From Massilia aquatica (GTDB lineage Bacteria > Pseudomonadota > Gammaproteobacteria > Burkholderiales > Burkholderiaceae_D), in NCBI RefSeq assembly GCF_011682045.1, contig NZ_VVIW01000023.1, forward strand, positions 38,662 to 102,661: 64,000 bases of DNA, read 5' to 3'. Of the stretch, positions 26,505 through 36,179 are shown piece after piece. Under the pieces are notes generated by a model that saw only the letters and a list, made by a program, of their open reading frames with translations, did not search any database and had not been told where the DNA came from. The first letter of the stretch is position 1, and the number at the start of each line of letters is the position of its first letter. The translations under genes were made by a program, and so were the position numbers.

Positions 26505-27287
26505 ATGCGCACTACGCAAGAATTATTCTCTCTCGCCGGCAAGACGGCGCTGATTACCGGCGGCTCGCGCGGACTGGGCCTGCAAATGGCCGAAGCGCTG
26601 GGCGAGCAGGGCGCCAGGATCGTCATTTCCTCGCGCAAGCAGGCTGACCTGGACGAAGCTTGTGCCCACCTGAAACAGCGCGGCATCGACGCCAGCGCGA
26701 TCGCCGCCGATCTGTCGCAGGAAGCGCATATCCAGCCGCTGGTGGACGAAACGATGAAGCGCCTCGGCCACATCGACATTTTGATCAACAACGCCGGCGC
26801 CAGCTGGGGCGCGCCGGCCGAGGATTATCCGGTCGAAGCGTGGGACAAGGTCATGAACCTGAACATCCGCAGCATCTTTTTGGTGAGCCAGGCGGTCGGC
26901 AAGGCGTCGATGATTCCGCGCAAGTATGGCCGCATCGTCAATATCGCGTCGATTGCCGGCCTGGCGGGCAATGCGCCGGGGACCATGAAAACCATCGCCT
27001 ACAACACCTCCAAAGGCGCCGTAATCAATTTTACGCGCACCCTGGCGGGCGAGTGGGGGCCGTACGGCATTACCGTCAACGCCATTGCACCGGGATTCTT
27101 CCCGTCCAAGATGACCAAGGGCGTGCTGGAAACGCTCGGCGCCGAAGCGCTGGCCAAGGATGCGCCGCTGGGCCGCATCGGCGACGATGAAGATCTGAAA
27201 GGGGTCACCTTGCTGTTCGCGTCCGACGCGGGCAAGCACATCACCGGCCAGACGCTGGCGGTGGACGGTGGAGTATCCGCAGTATGA
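26505..27287 (+). CDS. SDR family oxidoreductase
   Basis: A 260-residue short-chain dehydrogenase. Cofactor motif TGGSRGLG (18-25), NNAG near residue 95, and catalytic Y166-x3-K170 with the preceding serine in 'IVNIASIAG'. The classical layout with 'FASDAGKHITGQTLAVDGG' at the end suggests a 3-oxoacyl or 3-hydroxyacyl substrate. Its arginine after the first glycines suggests NADP(H). The stop overlaps the next gene's ATG (ATGA). Confidence 0.92.
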   Translation: MRTTQELFSLAGKTALITGGSRGLGLQMAEALGEQGARIVISSRKQADLDEACAHLKQRGIDASAIAADLSQEAHIQPLVDETMKRLGHIDILINNAGASWGAPAEDYPVEAWDKVMNLNIRSIFLVSQAVGKASMIPRKYGRIVNIASIAGLAGNAPGTMKTIAYNTSKGAVINFTRTLAGEWGPYGITVNAIAPGFFPSKMTKGVLETLGAEALAKDAPLGRIGDDEDLKGVTLLFASDAGKHITGQTLAVDGGVSAV

Positions 27288-28285
27288 GCGCCGCTACCTA
27301 CCAGCGCGTGGTCCTGGCGTCGCGTCCACGCGGTGAAGTCCAGCCAGAAAACTTCCGCATTGAAAGCGCCAACGTGCCCGATCTGGCCGACGGCCAGGTC
27401 CTGGTGCGCAACCATTATCTGTCGCTCGACCCGTACATGCGCGGGCGCATGAGCGAAGCGAAGAGCTATGCGGCCTCGCAGGCGATTGGCGAGACCATGA
27501 TCGGCGGCACCGCCGGTGAAGTGGTGGCCTCCAAGCACCCCAAATTTGCCGCCGGCGATATGGTGGTCGGCCAGCTCGGCTGGGCCGAGATGGGGGTGTC
27601 CGACGGGGCGCTGTTGCGCAAGGTTGACACCACGCACATTCCCCTGTCGGCCTATCTGGGCGTGGTCGGCATGCCGGGCATGACCGCCTGGTACGGACTG
27701 AACCAGATCATGATGCCGAAGGAAGGCCATACCATCCTGGTATCGGCTGCCAGCGGCGCGGTCGGCAGCGCGGTGGGCCAATTGGCCAAGCTGAAAGGCT
27801 GCCGCGCGGTCGGCATCGCCGGCGGGCCGGAAAAATGCGCTTACGTTGTCAACGAACTGGGCTTTGACGCCTGCGTCGACTATAAGGCGGGCAAGCTGGA
27901 AGCCGACCTGGCCGCTGCGGTGCCGGACGGCATCGACGCCATCTTCGAAAACGTGGGCGGGGCCGGTTTCGATGCTGCATTGCCACTGATGAACGCCTTC
28001 GGCCGGATCGCCCTGTGCGGCCTGATCGCTGGCTACAACGGTGACGACGTAGCGATCCGCAACATGCGCTACATGCTGACCAGCCGCCTGACCATCCGCG
28101 GCTTCATCGTCAGCGAGCACATGGACCTGTGGCCGCAAGGACTGGGCGAACTCGGCGCGCTGGTGGCAAGCGGCAAGCTCAAATACCGCGAAACGGTGGC
28201 GCCCGACCTGGCATCGGCTCCGGAAGCATTCATCGGCCTGCTCAAGGGCCGCAACTTCGGCAAACAACTGGTAAAGCTCATCTGA
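27284..28285 (+). CDS. Medium-chain NADP-dependent oxidoreductase (CurA/leukotriene B4 dehydrogenase type)
   Basis: A 333-residue zinc-free MDR protein. The N-terminal GroES-like part contains 'RNHYLSLDPYMRGRM' (about 45-59), the signature of the CurA/YncB branch, and the Rossmann part 'VSAASGAVGSAVGQLAK' (about 150-166). Members reduce enone or 2-enoyl double bonds with NADPH. It is translationally coupled to the SDR before it, and the next SDR starts one base after its stop. Confidence 0.92.
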   Translation: MSAATYQRVVLASRPRGEVQPENFRIESANVPDLADGQVLVRNHYLSLDPYMRGRMSEAKSYAASQAIGETMIGGTAGEVVASKHPKFAAGDMVVGQLGWAEMGVSDGALLRKVDTTHIPLSAYLGVVGMPGMTAWYGLNQIMMPKEGHTILVSAASGAVGSAVGQLAKLKGCRAVGIAGGPEKCAYVVNELGFDACVDYKAGKLEADLAAAVPDGIDAIFENVGGAGFDAALPLMNAFGRIALCGLIAGYNGDDVAIRNMRYMLTSRLTIRGFIVSEHMDLWPQGLGELGALVASGKLKYRETVAPDLASAPEAFIGLLKGRNFGKQLVKLI

Positions 28286-28286
28286 C

Positions 28287-29189
28287 ATGAAAAACTTCCA
28301 AGATAAAGTCGCCGTGATCACCGGCGGCGCGAGCGGTCTCGGCCGCGAATTCGCGAAACGTGCCGCCGGGCTGGGCATGAAGCTGGTGTTGGCTGACGTG
28401 CAGCAGGACGCGCTCGACGCCACCCGGGCTGAACTCGAAGGCGAGGGCGCCCAGGTGCTGGCCATGATCTGCGACGTGCGCAAGGGCGAGCAGGTCCAGG
28501 CGCTGGCGGACGCCACCATGGCACGCTTCGGCGCGGTGCATCTGGTGTTCAACAATGCGGGCGTGGGGTCGGGCGGCTTGATCTGGGAAAATTCGGAAGC
28601 CGACTGGGAGTGGGTGCTGGGGGTGAACCTGTGGGGCGTGATCCATGGCGTGCGCATCTTCACGAAGCTGATGCTCGAATGCGCAAAGCAGGACCCGCAG
28701 TACGAAGGGCATATCGTCAACACGGCCTCGATGGCGGGGCTGCTGAACGCGCCGACCATGGGCGTGTACAACGTCTCCAAGCATGCGGTGGTGTCCTTGT
28801 CGGAAACCTTGTACCAGGACTTGCAGCTGGTGGAAGCGCCGATCGGGGCGTCGGTGCTGTGCCCGTACTTTGTACCGACCGGCATCAGCCAATCGCACCG
28901 CAATCGCCCTGAGGATGTGAAAATGACCGGCGGGCCGACCGCCAGCCAGAAGGCGGCGCAGGCCATGACGGTCAAGGCCGTCGAGTCGGGCAAGGTATCG
29001 GCCGGCGATGTGGCGCAGATCACCTTCGATGCCATTCGGGATGGGCAGTTCTATATCTATTCGCATCCGGGAGCGCTGGGCAATGTGGGCGAGCGGATGG
29101 ACGAGATCGTCAAGGGCGTCAATCCGGGGGACCCGTACAAGGCGGCGCCGCATATCCGCGATATGTTGCGGGCGAAGATGAAGGGGTGA
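28287..29189 (+). CDS. SDR family oxidoreductase
   Basis: A 300-residue short-chain dehydrogenase, last gene of the operon. Cofactor motif TGGASGLG (12-19), acidic residue after strand 2 ('LVLADVQ', NAD-type), and catalytic Y161-x3-K165. The extended C-terminus (about 40 residues beyond the catalytic core) resembles the SDR group with broad alcohol/hydroxyacyl substrates. No clear terminator follows. Confidence 0.9.
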   Translation: MKNFQDKVAVITGGASGLGREFAKRAAGLGMKLVLADVQQDALDATRAELEGEGAQVLAMICDVRKGEQVQALADATMARFGAVHLVFNNAGVGSGGLIWENSEADWEWVLGVNLWGVIHGVRIFTKLMLECAKQDPQYEGHIVNTASMAGLLNAPTMGVYNVSKHAVVSLSETLYQDLQLVEAPIGASVLCPYFVPTGISQSHRNRPEDVKMTGGPTASQKAAQAMTVKAVESGKVSAGDVAQITFDAIRDGQFYIYSHPGALGNVGERMDEIVKGVNPGDPYKAAPHIRDMLRAKMKG

Positions 29190-29503
29190 CTACGATGCGA
29201 AGGTAAGCCTTACAAGCCTGTGCCCGGCGGTGACAATGCGGATGCATTAGCATGATCGAAACAATCCCCTTGAACTGTCAGTGCTTTGCTGCGCCTCTGG
29301 TCAAATGACTTCTAACTCAAGCTTATCCAGCATAAACCAGTTTTTTCCTCCAATATGTGGCCGGATGTAGACGTCTAGCAGGCATCGGTCGTGTAAAACG
29401 CGTGAGTAGGAACAATGGTAACATTGCCTGGCCGACCAATATATTCGGCGAGAAAAAATAAGCTTGCCTACAATTTCTTCCATGCTAGAGAAGAGATGAG
29501 CCA
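29190..29503. other. 314-bp AT-rich intergenic region
   Basis: The base composition drops sharply here relative to the lipid operon. The only open frame of note is on the minus strand from ATG 29483 to a stop at 29301 (60 codons, Cys- and Tyr-rich); it has no recognisable family or ribosome binding site and I do not call it a gene. Confidence 0.4.
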
Positions 29504-30202
29504 ATGGGAAACGCTATATTTGACGAAGTGGAAAGGCAGGGCGCGCGTCTCGGACTGCCTCCAAGCTTTTATCAACGACTTAAAGATGAAGACGATTGAT
29601 CTTTTGTAATAAAGCTGAATGCATTAGTAGAGGCTGCGTGTGCTGATGCACTTGCGGCCAGACTGCACGCGCCGGAACTTGGAGTAGCATTTGCAACTCT
29701 TGATCTTGGCCATGCCAAACACGGGAAAGTTGCTTTATTACGAACACTTGGCGCGATCGTAAAGGAACAAGCTATAGTGCTTCAAATGCTGTACGAGCTC
29801 CGCAATACGTTGGCACATAATATCGGGCAAGTTTCTTTTACGTTCGAGCAATACTTGATGCAGCTAGATAAGCAACAAAAATCTAGTTTTATTAAGCGCG
29901 CAGGTTATGGGTTAACTCCAACAGTTGAAGGATTAGATCGAGACTCGTTTGTGACTCAAAACCCTACATTGGCTCTTTGGTTAACGGTCTCTGAAATTTT
30001 AGCTTGCCTGCATCTTGACATGGATTTTTGGCCGCGATTCAGCCTGGGCGAGGTACGCCGGTTCAGCGTCATCCAGGAGGGAAACCCCTTCGGGAACCGA
30101 AAGCTGATCGTCAAGCTGGATATGGGCGACAAAGGCAAAATCATGTGCGGCGACCTGGGGTTGCTGCGACTTGAAGACATCAGCTGTGCCGGGGAGGCTT
30201 GA
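29504..30202 (+). pseudogene. Hypothetical protein gene interrupted by a single in-frame TGA
   Basis: From ATG 29504 the frame reads 'MGNAIFDEVERQGARLGLPP' up to 'KDEDD', meets TGA at 29597-29599, and continues in the same frame as 'SFVIKLNALVEAACADAL' to the stop at 30200. Reading the TGA as TGG (W) gives an uninterrupted protein of 232 residues. The 'DDWSFVIK...ALVEAA' and 'YELRNTLAHN' combination looks like a family of helical, HEPN-like hypothetical proteins; this is pattern memory only. The final 190 bases are GC-richer than the rest. Low-GC composition suggests transfer. Confidence 0.65.
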
Positions 30203-30215
30203 TAGTGTACGGCGT

Positions 30216-30670
30216 CTATTTGAACATCCGGCTGTCGAACGTGAATGGTCGGATGACCGATAGCTGAACATCGCCGTAATCCGGGTGGAGCGGATTGATG
30301 ATCACGTTGCATTCTTCTTTGACGATGGCCGACGGCACTTTCATCGCCAGACTGGCGCGTGACGCCAGCCACGCTCCGCCGAATACCTGTGCTGTGCCAG
30401 ACGTCGGCAAGTCGTCCCACCCCGCCGGCAGGGCTGTGATGCCAGGTTCGTATACGGTGTGATGGTCTGGAACGTCCACCGCTACAAGTGCCAATGGCGG
30501 AAGCGGCGTGCGCTCAACGTGAACGAATTTCTCAACGACGCAGAGAGCAACCGATGTGGCGCATAGAGCGCTGGCATGCCGATCACATTCCAGCGGCCTC
30601 CAAACAGAGCCGCTCCGGCGCAAAGTCTGTCGAGGGCGTATTTACGATGACTGATCCGCCAGAATCTCAC
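30216..30670 (-). pseudogene. RES-domain toxin gene, frameshifted
   Basis: Toxin of a RES/Xre toxin-antitoxin pair; intact members degrade NAD+. It would start at GTG 30670, overlapping the antitoxin stop (GTGA). The first frame reads 'VRFWRISHRKYALD' and 'GGRWNVIGMPALYA', the RES N-terminus. Near 30557-30562 the signal shifts to the next frame, which continues with 'TSVALCVVEKFVHVE' and the family end 'VPSAIVKEECN' and 'NPLHPDYGDV' to the stop at 30216. One inserted base restores 151 codons, the normal length. As it stands the product is truncated after about 37 residues plus a foreign tail. Confidence 0.78.
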
Positions 30671-31194
30671 GCGGCACCACCAGTGGCGATGGCGTTCAGC
30701 ACTTGACGTACCGCCATCGCACCTGGCTCGGTGTCGAGATAATCCATTGGCGCAACATCTCCAAAAGCGCGGTTGATGCTTTGCAACCATGTTTTGGCCG
30801 CTTTATCATCTTCGAACACATCCTGTGCCATTGCGACTACGTGGGCCAAACGCCAGATTCGTTCAGAAGCTGCCGGGTCCAGGTTGGCGCCGCGCCTTAT
30901 CAGCGCATGTGCAGCTGTTTCATTCAACCCGGCCAGTGAACGAATGCGTGCAACCGGGACGTCAAAATACAATGCAGTGTCTTTTACGAGGGTCGATGGA
31001 AAACCGTTCCGGATTGCGTCAACGCCCAGAAATCTCCCCGTCGCCAGATCGGTCAGCAGACTGGCGAATCCGTTGGGCTGCAATCGACCCACCTTGTTGG
31101 TAGTGGTGGCGCTATCGATTGCCGAAGCACTGGCGACCGGGGGATTATCAAATTTCTCGCTACTTGGGCGCTTGTTTGATCCTCTGATGCTCAT
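30667..31194 (-). CDS. Xre/MbcA/ParS-type antitoxin
   Basis: A 175-residue antitoxin. The N-terminal ~45 residues are disordered and Ser/Asn-rich; a helical HTH-like domain (about 55-110, 'FDVPVARIRSLAGLNETAAH') and the C-terminal toxin-binding DUF2384 domain ('AFGDVAPMDYLDTEPGAMAV') follow. It normally blocks the RES toxin active site with its C-terminus and represses the operon. Shine-Dalgarno ggagag precedes ATG 31194. Frame intact although its toxin is broken. Confidence 0.87.
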   Translation of the reverse strand: MSIRGSNKRPSSEKFDNPPVASASAIDSATTTNKVGRLQPNGFASLLTDLATGRFLGVDAIRNGFPSTLVKDTALYFDVPVARIRSLAGLNETAAHALIRRGANLDPAASERIWRLAHVVAMAQDVFEDDKAAKTWLQSINRAFGDVAPMDYLDTEPGAMAVRQVLNAIATGGAA

Positions 31195-31288
31195 CGGGTT
31201 CTCTCCGTTCAGAAGTCCAGCTTAGACCGATCAACGCCGATTCGCAAGCTAGCTCACCAGGGAGGCTACCGAGGTGTGGGCGGGACAC

Positions 31289-32026
31289 TCACGCCAGCAT
31301 CCGCTCGTGCAATTCGGCCGGCGCATCGTCATACAGCTTGACCACGGTCGACGTTCGTGTGCCGTACCCCGGAATCTCGATGCATACCGCCGACAGCCCG
31401 CGTTCCAGGTCGAGCGCGATGCCCGTATCCGGCAAGCGCATGTCGGCCGCGCGCGTCGTGTCGGCCAGCATCTCGAAATACGCATCTTCCGGCGCGCCCT
31501 GGCACAACAGACTGGCGAACTGCGCCTTGGTGCGCACCACCTTCGGCCACGGCGCATCGAGCAAGCTGTTGGAAATGCCGTAAATGCCCGGTTCGAGCGC
31601 CTGCCCGTTGCGCGAGTCGCCCCCGCCGCGATTCGAGAACCAGTACATGCCGTTCCTGTCGCCCAGCACCAGGTTAAAGCCATTGTACGCCTCGCTGCCA
31701 TCGGCAATCTGCGCGATATATTCGGCGGCCGTCATCGTGCCGGCCAGAAAATCGACCACCAGCGCCCCGCGTGACGGCGCGTCGGTGCGGCGCTCTTGCG
31801 GCGCGCGGATATTGGTCAGCGCGGCAAACCTTGGCCCGCTGGCGCCGTCTTGCGTGATGCCCATCCAGCTGCCGCCGAACTTGAGGTCGCGCCCGGCGTA
31901 AATGTTCGGATGCTCGGGCCACACGCCCGCCGGTGCGGTCGGGCGGTCATAGAACTCGTCGCGGTTGGCGGCGGCGATCAGGGGTACGCCGGGAACGACC
32001 TGCCATGCAAAAACAATCAGGCACAT
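31289..32026 (-). CDS. NRDE family protein (TANGO2-like)
   Basis: A 245-residue protein with the eponymous N21-R-D-E24 after an N-terminal Cys ('MCLIVFAW'), as in Ntn-hydrolase-like TANGO2 homologues. Cys2 could be the processed nucleophile. Bacterial members have been linked to haem handling, but the activity is unproven. Start overlaps the stop of the DUF4936 gene on the same strand; it ends a ygfZ-DUF4936-NRDE operon. Confidence 0.9.
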   Translation of the reverse strand: MCLIVFAWQVVPGVPLIAAANRDEFYDRPTAPAGVWPEHPNIYAGRDLKFGGSWMGITQDGASGPRFAALTNIRAPQERRTDAPSRGALVVDFLAGTMTAAEYIAQIADGSEAYNGFNLVLGDRNGMYWFSNRGGGDSRNGQALEPGIYGISNSLLDAPWPKVVRTKAQFASLLCQGAPEDAYFEMLADTTRAADMRLPDTGIALDLERGLSAVCIEIPGYGTRTSTVVKLYDDAPAELHERMLA

Positions 32027-32307
32027 GTGCTTATATCCATGAAAACTTCCGTATGGCGTGGGCCATCGGTGAACTGATCCAGTCCGGCTTGCCGAACCGC
32101 CGCTGCCAGCGCGGTGTCGAATCCGTCGGGGATAGCGAGATAGATTTCCATCCAGGTCTGGCGGCCCTCAAGGGAGCCAGGCCGGCGCTTGACCGTGCCC
32201 GTCACGTCCGCCTGCAAGGCCAGCCCGGCCTGCATGGCGCGAACGAGTGGAGCAAGCTGCGCCGCGTGCTCGTCGCGCACCTTGTAGTAAATATACAGAT
32301 CGACCAT
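32017..32307 (-). CDS. DUF4936 family protein
   Basis: A 96-residue protein with the family start 'MVDLYIYYKVRDEHA' and 'RRPGSLEGRQTWMEIYL'. The ferredoxin-like alternation suggests a small dimeric barrel. Betaproteobacterial families of this kind usually sit between ygfZ and an NRDE gene, as here. Function unknown. It starts six bases after the ygfZ stop and overlaps the NRDE gene by 10 bases. Confidence 0.85.
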   Translation of the reverse strand: MVDLYIYYKVRDEHAAQLAPLVRAMQAGLALQADVTGTVKRRPGSLEGRQTWMEIYLAIPDGFDTALAAAVRQAGLDQFTDGPRHTEVFMDISTCA

Positions 32308-32313
32308 GGCAGT

Positions 32314-33363
32314 CTAGAGGTCGAGAGCGTCGAGCGCGTAAGGCATCGGCAAGATGCGCAGCGGCACGCCGCTGGCCGAGCCAAGGTGGACGTTGCCTTG
32401 CTCGATGGCCGCCAGCTTCATTTCCACCAGCGCATCGACCCCGCCAGCGCCGTTCGGGGCGCTGTTGACGATCATGCCGCACGGCTGGTCGGGGTCGTCC
32501 GCGGCGAATACTTCGTTACCGGCCTGGGCTGGCGCGTTGATGGTCGCCAGCGCGGTACGGCGCTTCAGCTTACCCAGATACTGGCTGCGGGCAACGATTT
32601 CCTGGCCCGGATAGCAGCCTTTCTTGAAATTGACGCCGCCGAGCAATTCGAAATTGACCATTTGCGGCACGAATTGCTCCTGCGTACGCAGGGTCACCTG
32701 CGGCACGCCGGCATGAATCTCGGAAAGACGCCAGGCGTCGGTGCCGGCCGGGCGCAAGGTCCCTGATAACGCCGGCCAGGCCGCCTGGGCTGCCTCGGGC
32801 GTGGCCAGCCACTGGTAGCGCGCCGCGCCGAACACGTCGGCCACCCGGATCAGGGTGCCGAGCGCGTGATCGATGCGCGACCAGGGTGTGGCCGGCAGCG
32901 CACCGAACAAGGGCAACAGCGCGGCATCGGCAGCGGCGCCGCCCATGCCCAGCAGCACCATTGCGCCGCCAGCATCGCTGAGCTTGGCCTTGGCGCGCAG
33001 CACGAACATGGACAGGCGCTTTTGCAGGGGCGGCTGAATATCGCGCGCCAGCTGGAGGAACACCGCATCAACGGTGCGCCACATCAGGAACGTTGCCTGC
33101 AAGCGCCCCTTGGGCGTACAGTAGCCGGCCAGGCGCACGTCCGCCAGGCCGAGGTGTTCAACGTCGTTGGTCAGCTGGCTGTGCAGGAAAGTAGCGGCAT
33201 CGTCGCCACTCACCGCAATCAGGCCTTGGTCGGTGATGGCCGCGACAAAGCCTGCCGCCAGCTCGGCGGTGGTGAGCGCATGGCCGAAATCGGCCACGTG
33301 GCCGGAGCCGTCAGCGGCGAGTTGCGCGCCCTGCGACGAGAGATATTCATTCCAGTTGTTCAT
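32314..33363 (-). CDS. ygfZ: Folate-binding protein YgfZ
   Basis: A 349-residue protein that helps assembly/repair of certain Fe-S enzymes using tetrahydrofolate. The signature K-G-C-Y-P-G-Q-E is present with the conserved cysteine at about residue 250. GcvT-like fold with 'HSQLTNDVEHLGLADVRLAGYC' region near the N-terminus. ATG 33363 ('MNNWNEY') is chosen over the TTG nine bases upstream. Divergent from mltG, with a 53-bp shared promoter region. Confidence 0.93.
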   Translation of the reverse strand: MNNWNEYLSSQGAQLAADGSGHVADFGHALTTAELAAGFVAAITDQGLIAVSGDDAATFLHSQLTNDVEHLGLADVRLAGYCTPKGRLQATFLMWRTVDAVFLQLARDIQPPLQKRLSMFVLRAKAKLSDAGGAMVLLGMGGAAADAALLPLFGALPATPWSRIDHALGTLIRVADVFGAARYQWLATPEAAQAAWPALSGTLRPAGTDAWRLSEIHAGVPQVTLRTQEQFVPQMVNFELLGGVNFKKGCYPGQEIVARSQYLGKLKRRTALATINAPAQAGNEVFAADDPDQPCGMIVNSAPNGAGGVDALVEMKLAAIEQGNVHLGSASGVPLRILPMPYALDALDL

Positions 33364-33416
33364 AAATTCCAAATAATTCTCGATTTAAGCTTTATCATTA
33401 CGGGCTCATTATAGAG

Positions 33417-34451
33417 ATGTCGCGAAAATCGCGCCGGACACGGCGTAAAACCACAGAATCGAGTTCGGCCTTGTTCAAAAAATTACTTATATTGATCCTC
33501 CTTCTGTGCACCGCCGCGGCGGTGTACTTCTTCAACTGGGCCAAGGAGCCGATCATCACGTCCGGCGAGCCGATCGCGTTCACGATCCAGCCGGGCAGCA
33601 GCGTGGTCACGGCCGCCCAGGAGATCGCCGACGCCGGCGTGCCGGTCAATCCCTACATGCTCTCGCTGCTGGCGCGCGCCACCCAGACCGCGTCGAAGAT
33701 CAAGGCCGGCAGCTACGAGCTCAAGCCGAACACCTCGCCACGCCGCCTGCTCGACCAATTGGTGCGCGGCGAGTTCGCCCAGGAATCGCTGACCATCATC
33801 GAAGGCTGGACCTTCAAGCAGATGCGTCAGGCGGTGGCCGCCAACAAGGGCCTCAAGCACGATACGACCGGGCTGTCCGATACCGAGCTGCTGGCGAAGA
33901 TCACGACCGACTACAAGGCGGCCGAAGGCTTGTTCTTCCCGGACACTTATCTGTTCGCCAAGGGATCGAGCGACATGCAGATCTACAAGCAGGCGCACAC
34001 CCTGATGATGAGCCGCCTCGGCGCCGCCTGGGAAAAGCGCGACCCCAGCCTGCCATACGAAAACCCGTACCAGGCCCTGGTCATGGCCTCGATCGTTGAA
34101 AAAGAAACCGGTCAGAAGTCAGAGCGCGCCATGATCGCCGGCGTGTTCGTCAACCGCCTGCGCCTGGGCATGATGCTGCAGACCGACCCCACCGTGATCT
34201 ACGGCATGGGCGACAAATACGCCGGCAACATCCGCAAACGCGACCTCGAAACCGACACGCCGTACAATACCTATACGCGCACCGGCCTGCCGCCGACCCC
34301 GATTGCCTTGCCTGGCGTGCAATCGCTGGCGGCCGCCCTGGGGCCGGCCAAGACCGACGCCCTGTATTTCGTGGCGCGCAAGGATGGCACCAGCCAGTTT
34401 TCCAGTAATTTGTCCGACCATAACCGGGCAGTGAATCAATATCAACGATAG
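33417..34451 (+). CDS. mltG: Endolytic peptidoglycan transglycosylase MltG
   Basis: A 344-residue inner-membrane lytic transglycosylase that cleaves nascent glycan strands. Basic N-terminus, one membrane helix (about 22-42), LysM-like region, then the YceG domain with the catalytic glutamate E228 in '[11 protein letters not shown]'. '[11 protein letters not shown]' and '[14 protein letters not shown]' near the end are hallmark motifs. First gene of the mltG-tmk-holB-pilZ-tatD cluster; tmk follows after 14 bases. Confidence 0.95.
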   Translation: MSRKSRRTRRKTTESSSALFKKLLILILLLCTAAAVYFFNWAKEPIITSGEPIAFTIQPGSSVVTAAQEIADAGVPVNPYMLSLLARATQTASKIKAGSYELKPNTSPRRLLDQLVRGEFAQESLTIIEGWTFKQMRQAVAANKGLKHDTTGLSDTELLAKITTDYKAAEGLFFPDTYLFAKGSSDMQIYKQAHTLMMSRLGAAWEKRDPSLPYENPYQALVMASIVEKETGQKSERAMIAGVFVNRLRLGMMLQTDPTVIYGMGDKYAGNIRKRDLETDTPYNTYTRTGLPPTPIALPGVQSLAAALGPAKTDALYFVARKDGTSQFSSNLSDHNRAVNQYQR

Positions 34452-34465
34452 GCGTTTTGCGTTCC

Positions 34466-35116
34466 ATGACCGACAGTACCGCCCCAAGAGGCAAGTTCAT
34501 CAGCTTTGAAGGCATCGACGGCGCCGGCAAGTCCACCCACATTGCGTTCGTGGCAGCACGGCTGGCGGCGACCCTGGAAGCGCATGGCAAGCGCGTCGTG
34601 TCCTCGCGCGAACCGGGCGGCACCACGCTCGGCGAAAAGCTGCGCGAACTGCTGCTGCACGAAAAAATGCATCTGGAAACCGAGGCGCTGCTGATGTTCG
34701 CCAGCCGCCGCGAGCACATCGCCCAGGTCATCGCACCGGGCCTGGAGCGCGGCGACTGGGTCATCTCCGACCGTTTTACCGACGCCAGCTTTGCCTACCA
34801 GGGCGGCGGACGCGGCCTGGACCGGGCCAAGATGGAAGCCCTGGAGCAATGGGTGCACCCGCATCTGCAGCCGGACCTGACCTTGCTGTTCGACGTGCCG
34901 CTCGACGTTGCGCGCGCGCGCCTGGACGCCACCCGCACCCTGGACAAGTTCGAACAAGAAAAAACCGACTTTTTTGCAGCTTGCCGCAACGAATACCTGC
35001 GCCGCGCCGCTCAGTTTCCGGAGCGGATTGTTGTCATCGATTCCAGCAAATCGATTGCCGAGATCCAGGACACGCTCGTCGGCATTCTCGACAAGCTGCT
35101 GCAAGTGATTGATTAA
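34466..35116 (+). CDS. tmk: Thymidylate kinase
   Basis: A 216-residue kinase converting dTMP to dTDP. P-loop G16-IDGAGKST-24, '[18 protein letters not shown]' substrate/LID region near residue 95, and '[12 protein letters not shown]' strand. ATG 34466 is preferred over a TTG nine bases upstream. Lies between mltG and holB in the conserved order. Confidence 0.95.
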   Translation: MTDSTAPRGKFISFEGIDGAGKSTHIAFVAARLAATLEAHGKRVVSSREPGGTTLGEKLRELLLHEKMHLETEALLMFASRREHIAQVIAPGLERGDWVISDRFTDASFAYQGGGRGLDRAKMEALEQWVHPHLQPDLTLLFDVPLDVARARLDATRTLDKFEQEKTDFFAACRNEYLRRAAQFPERIVVIDSSKSIAEIQDTLVGILDKLLQVID

Positions 35117-35131
35117 ACGAAGAATGTCGCG

Positions 35132-36169
35132 ATGAGCAATACAATTTACCCCTGGCAAACAAGCGCATGGCAGCAGTTGCAGCTGATGCGCGAGCGCCTG
35201 CCGCACGCGATCCTGTTCCACGGCGCCGCCGGCACCGGCAAGGCCGATTTCATCGAAGCCTTTGCCCAGTCCTTGCTGTGCGAGAACGTGCGTCCCGATG
35301 GCCACGCCTGCGGCGCCTGCGGGTCGTGCGGCTGGTTTTCGCAGCAAAACCACCCCGACTACCGCCGCGTGCGGCCCGAAGCGCTGGAAGACGAGCCGCC
35401 GGCCGAGGGCGAGGAGGGCGCGGAATCGGATGGCGGCAAGAAATCCAAGTCGACCAAGGCGCCGTCGAAAGAGATCAAGATCGAGCAGATCCGCGCGCTG
35501 GCCGACTTCATGAATATTTCCACCCACCGCCAGGGGCTGCGGGTGGTGGTCGTGTATCCGGCCGAGGCGCTCAACATGCCGGCCTCGAATGCTTTGCTCA
35601 AGACCCTGGAAGAGCCGCCGCCGGGCACCGTGTTCCTGTTGTCTTCTAACAGCCTGGACCGGCTGTTGCCGACGATTTTGTCGCGCTGCCGCAAATTCGC
35701 CCTGCCCATGCCCGATGAGGCCGCCGCGCTGGCCTGGCTGAAAGAACAGGGCCTGGCCGACGCCGACAGCTGGCTGCGCGAGCAGGGCGGCGCGCCGCTG
35801 GCCGCGCTGGCGCAATCGGAAACGGGTAACCGCGAGGATTTGGAAGCATTATTACAATGCCTGGCGCATCCCAGCGTCGACGGCGCCCTGCGCACTGCCG
35901 AAAAATTGAGCAAAGCCCCCCTGGCGACGTTGGTTTCTTGGATGCAGCGCTGGCTTTACGATCTGTTTTCCTACAAACTAGCGGGTAGTATCCGGTATTA
36001 TCCACGTTACCAGAAGGAACTCGCCGTGCTTGCTGGCAAAGTGCACACGGCCAACCTGCTGCGCGCGATGAAACACGCAAACGACCGGCGCGCGATCGCG
36101 GACCATCCGCTGTCGCCGAAATTGTTTGTCGAAGACCTGTTGCTTGATTACACTGCATGCTGTACCTGA
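35132..36169 (+). CDS. holB: DNA polymerase III subunit delta'
   Basis: A 345-residue clamp-loader subunit of the replicase. 'HAILFHGAAGTGKADF' (about 26-41) is the modified P-loop, and four cysteines in 'CGACGSCGWF' plus an upstream C bind zinc. An acidic then Lys/Ser-rich stretch (about residues 88-112), longer than in E. coli, is inserted before the 'EIKIEQIRAL' segment. 'LLSSNSLDRLLPTILSRC' carries the SRC motif. Followed by pilZ. Confidence 0.94.
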   Translation: MSNTIYPWQTSAWQQLQLMRERLPHAILFHGAAGTGKADFIEAFAQSLLCENVRPDGHACGACGSCGWFSQQNHPDYRRVRPEALEDEPPAEGEEGAESDGGKKSKSTKAPSKEIKIEQIRALADFMNISTHRQGLRVVVVYPAEALNMPASNALLKTLEEPPPGTVFLLSSNSLDRLLPTILSRCRKFALPMPDEAAALAWLKEQGLADADSWLREQGGAPLAALAQSETGNREDLEALLQCLAHPSVDGALRTAEKLSKAPLATLVSWMQRWLYDLFSYKLAGSIRYYPRYQKELAVLAGKVHTANLLRAMKHANDRRAIADHPLSPKLFVEDLLLDYTACCT

Positions 36170-36179
36170 AAGGATTTTA

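Noticed and set aside
29301..29483. 60-codon minus-strand ORF in the AT-rich gap
   Set aside because: No ribosome binding site, family or codon signal; it may be a remnant but cannot be supported.
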